NCBI GenBank assembly: GCA_038380795.1
Contig: CM076261.1
Coordinates: 38,279,866 to 38,343,865, forward strand
Origin: Pyrocephalus nanus
Lineage: Eukaryota; Chordata; Aves; Passeriformes; Tyrannidae
Length of the DNA: 64,000 bases
Direction of reading: 5' to 3'
Within the stretch, counting starts at the first letter, position 1; each line of letters opens with the position of its first letter. Below, piece after piece: positions 12,653 through 24,290 of the stretch. The position numbers and the translations under genes are program-made. A model generated the notes under the pieces. That model searched no databases. It had not been told where the DNA came from and saw only the letters and a list, made by a program, of their open reading frames with translations.

Positions 12653-12738
12653 TGTGGGGGAACCCAGCTGGTTCTGGGCTCTCTGTAAACTGAGATATGG
12701 AAGATGGAACTTCTTACACCTGGCAGAGGGTTAACCAC
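12653..12738 (+). repeat. Left terminal inverted repeat (86 bp)
   Basis: Outer end TGTGGGGGAACCC, inner end GGGTTAACCAC. It contains a nested short palindrome, CCCAGCTGGTTCTGGG. Pairs with 12838-12923 with one mismatch. Confidence 0.9.
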
Positions 12739-12837
12739 TATCATAACAACTCTTGATTGGACATATAGCCACATGTCCCAACACAATAGGTTAACCTCTA
12801 ACAGGAAACCCACTCTTTGTTACAGTCCTCACTGTCT

Positions 12838-12923
12838 GTGGTTAACCCTTTGCCAGGTGTAAGAAGTTCCATCTTCCATATCTCAGTTTACAGAGAGCCC
12901 AGAACCAGCTGGGTTCCCCCACA
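12838..12923 (-). repeat. Right terminal inverted repeat (86 bp)
   Basis: Mirror copy of the left arm, with 85 of 86 positions complementary. Inner end GTGGTTAACCC, outer end GGGTTCCCCCACA, followed at once by the duplicated CTTTGT. Confidence 0.9.
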
Positions 12924-12929
12924 CTTTGT
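12924..12929. repeat. Right target-site duplication CTTTGT
   Basis: Exact copy of 12647-12652, placed directly after the element's CA end. This supports transposition rather than a chance hairpin. Confidence 0.75.
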
Positions 12930-15900
12930 TATTGCTAGATTTGCATCTTTCATGTGGTTTCCTTTCAAATGAAATATTCATGTGCCTAATAATGTGACTT
13001 ATTGGTAGCTAAGAAGTTATTTTTCTTTCCTGGAGAGTCTTTTAAGGGTTAAGAACTTGAAAATATTTTTAATCTATTAATAGAGAAAAAAGAAGTTTCA
13101 ATCAATCAAAATGTTTCTATTTTGAAATATTTTTTCATTGCATCTTTTTCCAGTACTAATATGCTGAAACATCTAGGCAAGAAGCAAGAAGTCACAGGAA
13201 AATGAAATGCATTCTTTTGAAACGGATATAATATGACATGTAAACTAGGGGTTTTGTGTTTGGTTTTTGTTGACTTTCTCTTTAAATCCCTGTATAATCT
13301 AGAGACTCATGAAATGTTATCGTTTTCCATCACCAGTTCTGTCAAATCTATTAAAATATTTTTGAAGCAAGTACCTGGCCAGCTCTACTTAATTGACGCC
13401 ATAAGTCAGTGTAAGATTCAATTGTATTCCTGATGCCCATAAAGCTTTAAAACACATGGTTATTTCTGGTACCTCTCCAAGTGGGACCTGTGGCACTTCT
13501 AGAGTACCCTACTCTGCTGAACATCTCTGTGCCAAGAAGGAATCCCCACTCACCTGGACTTGTAGCCAGGTTTTGTTTGTTTGGTTGGAAGGCTGATGGA
13601 TGATAGCACTTCACCTAAAGCATGTGTTTTCTTTATAGAGACATATTAGTACTTGATAAATGTGGAAGCCCTTGGACTCAGATACAGAGAGCAGCTGAAA
13701 AGAGGGGAAATGTGTTTTAACTGCTGTGATTTAATGAACATTAGATAACTGAGTTGCTACTGGATGGGATCAGGTAAACATTTTATATTAAAAGTCACTC
13801 TGAACTTCCTACATTAAGCTAAGAATATGCAGCTGATTTTTATATCCTCTTTTTAGATTCAAATTCGATCCTCTCAGAGAATGTCTTCAAAGATAATATG
13901 GTCTCCCTGTGCCCTACAGAGGTGTACAGGGGGAGACTGAGGCACTTCCCCACTTTGCTAAATCTGAAGCTCAATGCAATTCTTATACTTCTTACCCCCA
14001 GTTCTCACTGAGGAAAGGTTTGCCTCCAAAAAACAGGAGTGAAGAAACAACCTTGTGAATTTCTGCACTGGACAGAATGCCTGCTTTGCTGGGGAAGAAC
14101 AGCGTCATCTTTTACCAAAGCAAAACCTGTCTTAATCTAAAGACTAAAGAATATTTTGTTTTACTTTTATCTTATGTACAGTCACACAGGAGATAACTGC
14201 TGTGTTCCTTCCCCAGCTGAGGGAGAAGTTAAGCACTGGTATAGTGTATACTGTAGAGTATATATGTATATAGAAGCATTGGTATTAATGCTTCTAACTA
14301 TTTGAGAGGCACTAAATTAACACACTGTTGCTTGAATTAATGCCTGGATGGCATTCAATCATTAATTTCAGTGTTTGGATGAATTATGGTTAACACAAAC
14401 TGAAATGCTCAAATATAATATAGTTAAGCAGAGGTCATTAAAAAAATAAAAATCCACAACAAAAAAAGGCTATTTCAAAACCTGATGCAAGCTGTCCACT
14501 CTAGCCAAAGGAAAATGAGAAATGATAAGCCTCTGGCTGCCCAGCCCAAGGGACTAAATGCTGCTCCCAGACTGACTGTCCGCCTGACCCCCAAGAGAGG
14601 CTGAGCACATATCCCAGGCCCTGGCATGACTGCTCAGACAGTCTGAAAAGAATTTCACAGGAAATCATGAAAAAATTCAACTAGAGCAGAGAGAAGACTA
14701 GTTTGTCTGATAAGTGGGGAGCAGGTTTTCACCATTAAAACAATCCATTCAAACCTCATTTATCCTGAAGCACCCTTGCAGTCATGCTGCTGAAGACACT
14801 TTTTTCCCACTGATGTCTGAGGCAGCAAGTCTGCACTGAAATTTGGAAATTAATTAAGGGATTTTGAAAATTGCAGTGTTTAGAGGTTCTTCATTTGTAT
14901 TGTTTCCAGCATGAATTCATGCTCACTCTGCCTAAAAAAATCAGTGGTGGTAGAGCTTCACTGTATCTTGTGAAATAAAATAGTACTCAAGCAGTTGGAA
15001 TGTTTTAATGATAAAGAGAATAGTAAGTATATAATTTCAATTTCTGGTATACCTGCATGGATAGTTGCACCATACCACTTGAACTACCCTTGTGGTGAAT
15101 TTAGCTTTGAGAGTTAAGATTAAATTGTTTGGTTTAGAATCATTTTCATGAAGATGTAGGTAAAATCATCCTACTTATCTATTCACATTTCATGTCATGT
15201 GATCAGTTAAAAGACCATGTACACTCAAAGACAATGCTGAGTTCCAGGTATTAAGAAGAGTAAAATCATCCAGGATATAATTTTGCTTAATTAGTCTCAA
15301 AAATATCATGTAATTTTAAAAAGGAAAGTGCTCTAAGATTAAAACCATACATAAATCTCTGCAATTTTTCATATTGGATTTCTAAAGAGTACACAAAAGC
15401 AACTTTCTTCTAAACTGAGGCATCTATGATACTCTGGCTATGTGCCCTAGCAGGGATCTGACCCCACACCAGAATGAGAGCTGAGTGATCTCCCAAATGC
15501 CTCCCGCATGGGAAAGAGGGCAATGTGCATGAGATAGGATGGCCCCAAAGTAATTTACCCTCCAGTGTCTGACCTAAATGACTGGCAAATCAGTAGCCAG
15601 TCTTTATACTGCAACTGATCTTGATATCACTGTGACATCTAGAGTATTATCTGATGGAAACTCTACCACTGGTATAAGTCAGTAGAACTTTTCATTAATC
15701 TGACTTTAAACTGTGAAATATTCAAGGCTGCAGATATATTTAAATTTAAATGAAATATTTGTACCAAGTTATGGTGATTACTGGGAAGCCAGTGCAACCC
15801 ACAGATTGATGTTATAGCTTGAAGGAATTTTGGGCTATTACGAGAGTAAAATACTTGAAAGGTCTCAACTTTTATTTTGTCTTATTCAAAAGGAAATTTG

Positions 15901-16748
15901 GGAAATGTATGTGAGGAGGCAGAGTTGGGAAAGGAGGGGAAAATAATATTAAAACACCAACACCCATTTACTTACAGTGTAATTCAACAGTTTAAATGAT
16001 TTGAACTCTCTTCCCATTCAGCAAATGGTTGGGAAGGTAGAGACAAAAGTGATTTAGCTGATAATAAATCTCCTTTTCTAGAGTGAGTGACTGGGTGAGT
16101 GTGAATACTGTTCAGAGAGCTAAGAATTCTATTGTGCTTCTACAGCTTTAGCTATTGTGAATGCTTCCAGTCTACTTGGCAGAAACGATGAAGTACAATG
16201 TATTTTGTATACATATAGATACTGCTACATTCTTCTCAGGCTTTAACATGTACTTTAAAATATGTACAGTCACTTGACAGGAGCAAGAAACAGCAAATAT
16301 TAAAGAGCACCTAAATAAACTCTAATTTTTTTAATTCAGGTAACTGTGGAGACAATTAGTTAAGAATTTGTTTAATTCCCTAAGCATAGACCTAAATCTA
16401 ACCTCACAGATTAATGCTAAGAAGTTAAAGCTTTTGCAGCTAATGTGCAATGTAGGTGTTTGCAAAACCTCAGTCATATTACTGCTTTAGGGGAAATAGT
16501 TAAATATCATCAAAGATTAAAATAATAATTTGAAAATAGAAAATATTGCTTGTGCAGGGAAAAAATTTTTGAGGCTGCTATGTTCCTTTCAGATACAAAA
16601 GTATACTAGTAATAAAATCAGTTTAAATTTGGCCTCTGGTTCCACTGAAAAAAAAAATTACAAAAAGTTTGGAAAATCTGAATTTTTAATTTTAAAGTGA
16701 GCTGAAAGGTCAAATTCAGCTAAATTTAACACAGAAAAATTACAGCAG

Positions 16749-16792
16749 AAAAAAAAAAAAACAACAACAAAAAAAAAAAAACCAAAACATTT
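16749..16792. repeat. A-rich low-complexity tract
   Basis: Two A-runs joined by ACAACAACA. Low-complexity sequence; no retroposed body can be recognised upstream. Confidence 0.85.
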
Positions 16793-19700
16793 TGTCCTGT
16801 TATATTTAACTTAAGTAATAATGTTCATGTTTATAGTTCAGTAAAAATTCAATCCATTTTGGAAGGAAAGGGGGATTGTGAGTTAGTTGCTAGGAATTGC
16901 TCTTTTTAAGGAAACTGAAATGAAACTCATTTACTGATAGGGCTACTAGAAGGACAATTGGTGCAGGGGCTCAGTTCAGAGGGGAAAGAATGAAAGCTAA
17001 AAGCTTTCACATAGAGAGATGAGGGGAGAATAAAAGGATTAAAGAGAAATAGATAACTGATATGCTTCTGATTTTTCACCTTCACTAGTATTTTATATGC
17101 TTCTGACTGCTTTTCATGGGGCTATTTTCTTTATTATAGGAATTGTTCTGTGCCTCAGAAAAAGATGACAACTTTTGTATAGTGAAAATAAAAGTGGCTA
17201 AAACCGGGAGGGAACATAATGGAAGTGTAAAATGGCCTTGTCCAGTTTAACAAATAGCACTTTGAGCACATTAACTCCAGGTTATTGCCAAGTGGTGTAC
17301 AGATACCACCTAGATGCAGGCTTATCCAAGTGCATCCACATTTCAAACGGTTGGTTTGAAGTGAGACAAAGATTAAATAGCACCTACCATTATCTGTGTG
17401 CTTTCATGTGCAGGTATAGAACTGAGATTAGAATTTGGAAAACCCAGTTCATCTGGGATCATCTAGGAATCTGCAGTTTGATATATATATGTAATCAAAC
17501 TGCTTATTCTGTATCAAAGATAATTTAAAATACTTTAAAAATAACTATGTTACAGTTCTGATGTGAACTTAAGAACCTAAGCAGTTTCAGAATTGTCAAA
17601 AGCTTTTATTCATAATAGGAAAATATAGAAAATAATAGTAGATAACATGGAAAATACCTGATTCCTGATTATTTGGAATTGCTAACTCAATAAGAGAAGT
17701 AAAACTATTTCTATTATGCATATCTATAGCACTGTGTATTCTTTTTTGCTCACTGCTGGACCCATACAGCTCTACATATGATTTTGGATAATTAACATAT
17801 TATTGCAATGCATCTATTCTCTAAATGAATGGGAATGTTAGTCACTTCACTCAATAACTGGTTTCACAGTACGGCTCAAATATTAATACCAGGTATTTCA
17901 AGAAATTCCTAAATAATGTAAACATTTCTTGCGATGACAGAGTAGTGAAATGGCACAATAGAATACTTGCCATGCCAGTTGCACTGATTGAAACTCAGTC
18001 GTTTCACAGAACAAGTCACACATGATAAGATAATATTTGGCCTTACTCCTTTTGCAGTTTGCATCTCAGGGTGCATACACTACATTTTATATTTGCTTTA
18101 GGCCAGACTGCTGAGCCCTGCTTAAGTTTCATGATCCTACTCCCAGCCCCCTGACATTTTTAAGAGCACACCGGGAGAGGGGAGCTGCTCTATCTGCATC
18201 CTACTCCTACCAGATCAAGTATTTAGTTTTCAGCTGGATTAACTCTCTCACCCATCTCAGCTGTATGCCAGGCAGGGTGGGGGTGTATGCAAATAAGTGG
18301 AAAGCAGATGGCAGTGTCCAGGTAGGGTCAGTCTTCCAGGAATCTGTGCTTTTGCTTCTTTCCAAAGGGGAACTTCAAACGTCTGAGAAAACAATGCTCA
18401 GTTCTGCATGAAACATTCAGGGATGAATGGATCTTTATGGCTTGGCCACCTGTGTGAAAAAAACAACAGTCCAGACCTTTCGGGCTCTTATACAAAAAAA
18501 TGTCCAAACCATTTGTCCATGGTTGTTTGGAATGTGAAGTGCTGAATTTGTTCTTGCAGCAAAAATACCGTAGGAATGGTAGCTGGGACAGGAGAAGATG
18601 CTCGCGAAAAATAGATGTTGCTTTTCTCAAATAGTTTAGGTGTCTGGCTTATTCATTTCAACATGAAATAACCAACAGATCAACTTACTACTTTATTATT
18701 TTCCTCCATCTATTAATTATAGAAAAACATCAGCACTTTATTTAGACTTTAATTAACATAATCCAAGTACAAAGTTCAGCCAGGGCAAGGACATAAGGAT
18801 ATTGATTATCTGTCCTTTCCACCAGAGTCAGAAATCATTTCTGTGCTGCATTTATTAATATAGGTTCATAGCTATGGCATTGAAATCTATCATTGTGATC
18901 GACCTTTATTTTCAGGCAGTCAATAGCCATTGACCCATGCAGATAAATTACCATAGCGAATTTTGCAGTTGCTTGCTCAGACTCTTATATCAATAGCTGA
19001 CCTACTGAATGTTTATTTTTTTCCCTTCCCTTTTGTTTATCAAACACAGAGAATAATTCACATAGTTTCAAACAAATGCATGATAAGAAGCAGGTCACAA
19101 ATCACTTTGCTGTTCTGTGTGCTTGCACGGGGACACATGGTATCTTTCTTATTTCTCCCTTTTGGTGTCAGCCAAACACCCATTTTGCTAAGGAAAAAGA
19201 GAGTGCAGGAATAGTGTTTCAAATAGATGGTACTTCAGATAAGGAATATGTTATTCTGTGGCTACAAAAGATGTCTCTTATATTTTGTCGATATGAGAAA
19301 AATCTTTCTGAGTGATCATAGACTATAATGTGGGCTGCAGCATTTTGGTCTTGATTTGCATTTATACATGGTAATGTTTAGATGTGATAGTATTAGACTG
19401 TTTTCTCTTTTATTGAAGACCTAGAGACCACCTTGAAATGTTGGATCTGAATCTGGCCTTTCCTATAGATTCTGAGATTCAGAAACAAAACTTTAATTTG
19501 ATCCAGTTCTAATAATTTAAATAATCTCTGATTTGAAAATTCAAATAGTTTCTTAGACTAACTTCCCATTTTCTTCTTTGTTACATAAAAAAAATTAATT
19601 AAATTGTCAAGAAAGAAGTGAATAGAAAAAAAATGATATGTCAGTTTATGTCCTTTGTGTATTTGATTTGAAAAGGGCATGATTTTTAGGCAACTTCAAA

Positions 19701-20199
19701 ACTGTGCTCTGTTGTTGTTTCAGGAGACAAAGAGGGAGTCTTAGCAAGCAGGTGGCCTGATTTTTACTGTGAGGAGCAACATGTAAGTTCAGGGATGCAA
19801 TTTCAGTGCATGTCTTGTGTCATTGAACTGGAAAATCTCTGACATTCAGTTTTAGCCTGTTTCCCCTAAAGTTACTGTTTGGAGGCAGAATGTGAGTTTA
19901 ATAGAAAACCATCATGCTTGTTGTGTCTGATGGGATTATTATTAAATTACATGATTCCATAGAGGGCTCTGTGAGTTATTCACATATTTTTTTTTCCTTT
20001 TCTTTTCCAGTTCCACATAAAAGTAAAAGAATAAAGCTAAGAGACTTTTTTTTTTTTTTTTCCAAGAGATGCAAGGCAGACCATGCAGACCATGACTAGA
20101 CTGTTTTGCCCTTAGCTCTCCTCCCTGATATCCACAGTGGCTGTATTTACATTTGTAAGTTTTTTAAAAGCAATACTATGGTTTTGAAGCTAAGCCTTT

Positions 20200-21740
20200 G
20201 TTGGTCAGGGCACCAGGATATTAACTGACTTCAGTGGCCGTAATCATCCTCTCCTGAAGTCTCCATTCACCTTTGCACCTGAGCCCTATTTCAGCTCAGC
20301 CAAGAGCTAGCAGTCCTGGCTAACCTACAGTGTAGCTGCGCCTGTCTTTGGTTCCCAAATCAACCTCTAACTTTTGCTATGGCCTTGCTGCCAGTCCTCT
20401 CTTCAGCCTAATTTCCTGCTGATACCTGCAAAAGAATTTTGAACAAAAAGCTTTTCCAGAGGCAGAAGACTTGGTGGTGGAGCCAGAAGTCATAATCTTA
20501 TGACTGCCACTGGGTGCAACAAGACTGATGAGAAATGGCAAGAGCTCAAGGAGGTAAAGGTCATGCTTCTGGAGAGCTGGAACAACTGCTCTTTGTGTGA
20601 GACCCAGTAGGTGTGCCCTGTTACAAACATCTACAATGAATCTTTAAAGAGAAATTTACATGAAGCCAACTAGATGCCTGGACACCTTGGTTCTCTGGAC
20701 CAATCTTTTGGACAGTTCAGAGGAGACTGAATGTGCTGATCCACTTCTAAACTCACAGTGCTGCGACCTGGCAGAAGGATACAAGGAAGCTACATCCAGA
20801 AACAATTTTCCAGTCTGTTTCTTTTCCCACCCAACACGAGGAGCTTCCTGTGGAAATGTCCTATACTGCCATCCTGGTAGGTGCCATGTTTTTCTTTAAA
20901 TGCTTTCATGGGTGAAAGGAGGGACATGTGTAAGGCTTTTTATGGCTTTAGGATGTTCAGCTCAGAGGAGGGATAAGTACTGCTGGTCTGCTGACTGCAA
21001 GGTCTTTTATATTTTCTAAAGCTATTCTTCTGGCACTCCAAGAGTAGTCTCCTGCACAGTGACTAACCAACTCAAAAACTACCCATCCAATTTCCACTCC
21101 TTAGTACCTTCTACAAAGTCAGCTGCATGTGAAGCCTTGCTGTGGTAGTAGAGCCCTCCTAGGCTTTTCTGACACAATTCTGCTATGCATCCATTCTCCC
21201 TTCTCTGCATTCAGTGGATAATGTGCTGATCATTGTGCCTCACAAAGCAGTACTGCAGATCCCATCCCATTGCTTGATTGCCATCAAGAAATAAGAGTGA
21301 CAAAGTAGTGGGATGCAAGGCAGTCTGTGACTGAATGGGTGGCCTGAGTGGTAGGAATGAGGAGATGACAATAGCCATTCTCCTAAATGTAGAAACTCCT
21401 GAAATTTCACATGGTGACAGCAAAGTCAAGGGCCTGCCACAGCCAACTGCAGATGCCAAATTTTGGGGTATCTCACATCTCAAGGACCCCACTTCAGGGT
21501 CATTTTCTGGGCCAAAATCCTGTGCCTGATGCACACCACTTCAGCAACAAGATCTTCCAGAGGGTCATGCTCTTTGCCCTTTCCCTTAGAGAAAAGGAGG
21601 TATTGGAAGTTGGGCACTGAGTGATTGACGGTGTCCTGTAACAGCAGATGCAGCTATGGGACTAAGGTCACCTTGCTGCCTCTAAAGCACCTATTCAACA
21701 TTGTCCCAACTAAGAGTGAGCAGGTGGGAATGTTTCCACA
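20200..21740. other. GC-raised block, unidentified
   Basis: About 1.5 kb of visibly higher GC than its flanks, without CpG clustering. Open frames include 20660-20899 (+, 79 codons, cysteine-rich by chance or design), 21335-21529 and 21411-21620 (+), and 21211-21534 (-, 107 codons). None has a recognisable motif or catalytic signature. It may be a very old mobile element, a non-coding transcript or a conserved block. I see nothing that establishes a gene. Confidence 0.25.
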
Positions 21741-22068
21741 ATGAAGAGAACATTAATAGCACTGTGACTCTGAAGTGGATTTTATTTCTTCTAAATAATT
21801 AAGAGGTAGAGGACTTCAAATCTGTCATCTTTTGTCATATACAAAAGATACTGAGGAAAGAAGGAATATCTGTATAATCAGGACCATTTCTGTCTCACCT
21901 TTGCTAAGATTATCCCTCAGTCTGGAACTGGACATTCAACAGACAGTAGCTATCTGGAAGTCTGCTCACTTACTTTTGCAAAAAAAGTAGAGTAAAATTA
22001 AAAAAGAAAAAAAACCAAACTTTAAATTGAAGTGTTGTTTCAGTGCAAGTTTTGGGGTTTTCTTGCGT

Positions 22069-22140
22069 AGAGCCAGGAGTTGGATTTGATGATCCTTGCA
22101 GTTCCATTTCAACTAAGGATATTCTATGTTTCTATGATTC
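22069..22140 (+). mobile_element. CR1 LINE 3' tail (about 72 bp)
   Basis: A very short CR1 3' end in sense orientation. It carries the typical GGAGTTGGATTTGATGATCC block of the CR1 3' untranslated region and closes with degenerate tail units (ATTCTATG, TTTCTATG, ATTC). Extreme 5' truncation is common for CR1. No coding sequence. Confidence 0.9.
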
Positions 22141-23875
22141 AAGCAATTCTGATAAGACAAAGACTAATAAGATAAAAAGAAAAATTTAATCACTGTAGTC
22201 ATGCTTATTATCACACAATAACATAATATGATGATACATAGTAATTCAAAAGATGAAAAGTAATGCTTCCTTTTTGAGGTTTGTGTTTGTCAGTGGGACT
22301 GAGAAAGAGATAATTGTACTTGCAGTAGCCAAGGCAATGAATAGTAGCAAATTGTCTTACTTCATTAGGATTTTTTTTTGATGCTATAACCTACAGTCTT
22401 TCAGCACTTTGTTTGCAAAAATCAATGAAAACTTGCACAGTGAACTTTAATAGACTACATTATGTCTTCAGAGGATAAAACCCTCTGCTTGTTCTCTTGT
22501 TTTCCTTATCCTCAGTCCCTTATCTCTCTCATCTCCCACAATGATCAGTGTTAGAGGAAGTTATGTCAGAAAACTTAATTCCTTCCACTTTGGAATGAAC
22601 ATGAACTAGCACAATACTTTTGGGGTTTTGTCAGGCAAAATATCTTGGTGAATTTTCGTGTTGTATGGATCACTTGTAGATTACACACCTGTGTAAGTCA
22701 CGGTTTATGACATACTAATCCATTAAATAAATCATGAAATGCTGTTATTCTATTTTAAGTGGCTCATGTAGGTAACACAGCCTTTTAGGAAATTTGCATA
22801 ATAGAGACTTTTTCCTCTTTGGCAAAATCCTAGTGAAAATTGTCCTTTCAGTGGGTAATGGTGGTAGGAAATAATAACTACATTTGTATGAAGTAGATGT
22901 GATATGGTCATAGGCACAGTACAAGTCACAGTTTATTTTATACTTCAGTCAAATATTTGTGGAGGAAATAAGTCTGCTATTTGCTCAGCCTAGGAGATGA
23001 GGAAGCCTGGTAGGATATCAGCAAACCTTTCAGATGTACTGTGCCATCTCAGGAGACTGCAAGTGATCAGGCCCTCCATTTGTGCTTTGCTTGAAAGACT
23101 GTTTTTAGCATTTGAGTACATCTGTGTGCAAGATATTGACCCAAAGCAGGTCTCAGAAGCAGAGCAAAAGAGAATCAACTAAGAGGAGAGATAATTTCCT
23201 ACAGGTTCACCAATTGCTTTCATCTGTACTAGGTTTTCTTTGGAGAACTTCTGTAAAAGAAATAAACAAAATTAATTCTCACCACTAACTTAATAAAATT
23301 CAAGATGTTTCCATTGCAAAGAGTGTAAAGTACAATTGAGTGTTCTAATAATTGTAAGTACTGTATAATTAGTCTTCCAAATGAATGTTTCCACTCATCA
23401 GGATGACTAAATAACTTGTTGAGTAAAATTTTTAATTTACATAACTAAAAGCCAATAACAGCTTCATCTCCCTTTCTCTGATTGTATTCTGATTTTATAT
23501 CCACATTTCATTGGCCACCTGCCACTCTCTAAAGGATAGGAGGTAATTAGAACAGTGATAGTGCACTATTGTTATACTTTTTACAGCACAGATGTAGTTG
23601 GGTGCTATTATCATATCTGGTACAATTTTGTGAATAATATCATTATGTGTCTGCTGACCATAAATTTAATTGGAAATGTGAATCCACAGAAAATGCATTT
23701 TAATCTCTGCGTCATAATACCTTTTGTTTAACATAATGGCACTTCAAAGTTTTAACTGAATATGTTACCCTGTGCGCAGAGAGCAAAATCTCTGTTGCCT
23801 CTAACTGTTCAGTATATGCGTATACTTGCACACAGTATTTTTTTACTGAATTAAAATAGCATTATATTATACATA
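22141..23875. other. Unique AT-rich stretch
   Basis: No gene is recognisable. Two roughly complementary frames around 22990-23182 (61-62 codons) look random. No repeats beyond short homopolymers. Confidence 0.55.
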
Positions 23876-24044
23876 AGGTGGTGGATTCACCATTCCTGGA
23901 GGTTTTTAATATGAGACTGGTTGTGGCATTTAGTGCCATGGACTAGTAACCACGGCAGTGTTGAATCAAGGGTGGAACTTGATGATCTTGGAGGTTTTTC
24001 CAACCCAGTTGATTCTATGATTCTATGATTTTTGATTCTATGAT
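23876..24044 (+). mobile_element. CR1 LINE 3' fragment (about 170 bp)
   Basis: Sense-strand CR1 3' end beginning in the last codons of ORF2 (GGTGGTGGATTC, then CTGGAGGTTTTTAA). It runs through the 3' untranslated block AACTTGATGATCTTGGAGG into a tail of GATTCTATG units at about 24010-24042. Its 3' region is close in type to the long copy ending at 63797 (shared TAGTAACC...GGATCAAGGGT pattern), so both may belong to one CR1 subfamily. Non-functional fragment. Confidence 0.93.
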
Positions 24045-24290
24045 AATAACATAATATTCACTCTAATAATATATTATATATAATATTTTACTCTAGTAAC
24101 ATAATATTATCATATTATTATAAGTAATACAATACTACACAAAATAACATTTAAAGTATACTGAAGTAATGGAAATTAGTATTAAATACTAATTATTACT
24201 ATTCTGGCTCATATATTGCGTTTCGCATTGGTCAGATGACTACACAACACTATAATAAATAATAAAATACTTCAAGTATTAAAATTGTTT
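24045..24290. repeat. AT-rich low-complexity tract
   Basis: Almost pure A/T sequence with repeated TAACATAATATT and TAATATATTATA-like strings, starting directly at the CR1 tail. It probably grew from, or captured, the tail microsatellite. Confidence 0.75.

Larger units (their letters stand above)
12653..12923. mobile_element. 271-bp long-terminal-inverted-repeat element (MITE/foldback-like)
   Basis: The left arm 12653-12738 (86 bp) is the reverse complement of the right arm 12838-12923 at 85 of 86 positions. The only difference is in the GGCAGAGGG / GGCAAAGGG step near the inner end. A 99-bp non-palindromic centre (12739-12837) separates the arms. The ends read TGTGGGGGAACCC and GGGTTCCCCCACA, and CTTTGT flanks both sides as a 6-bp target-site duplication. 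There is no coding capacity, so it would need enzymes in trans. Near-identical arms suggest a fairly recent insertion or arm-to-arm gene conversion. The TG...CA ends and 6-bp duplication resemble retroviral integration, while the long inverted repeats resemble a non-autonomous DNA transposon. I do not recognise the family. A 151-codon - strand frame across it is a by-product. Confidence 0.85.
12930..22068. other. Unique AT-rich non-coding stretch
   Basis: No gene, retrotransposon or RNA gene is recognisable over about 9 kb. Frames are no longer than about 107 codons and look random. It contains an A-rich low-complexity tract (16749-16792), a T-run (20047-20061) and a GC-raised block (20200-21740, listed separately). 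Such long repeat-free unique sequence fits a bird macrochromosome intron or gene desert. Confidence 0.55.

Noticed and set aside
12358..12813. 151-codon - strand frame as a gene
   Set aside because: It runs across the left arm and centre of the inverted-repeat element into unique sequence and shows no domain.
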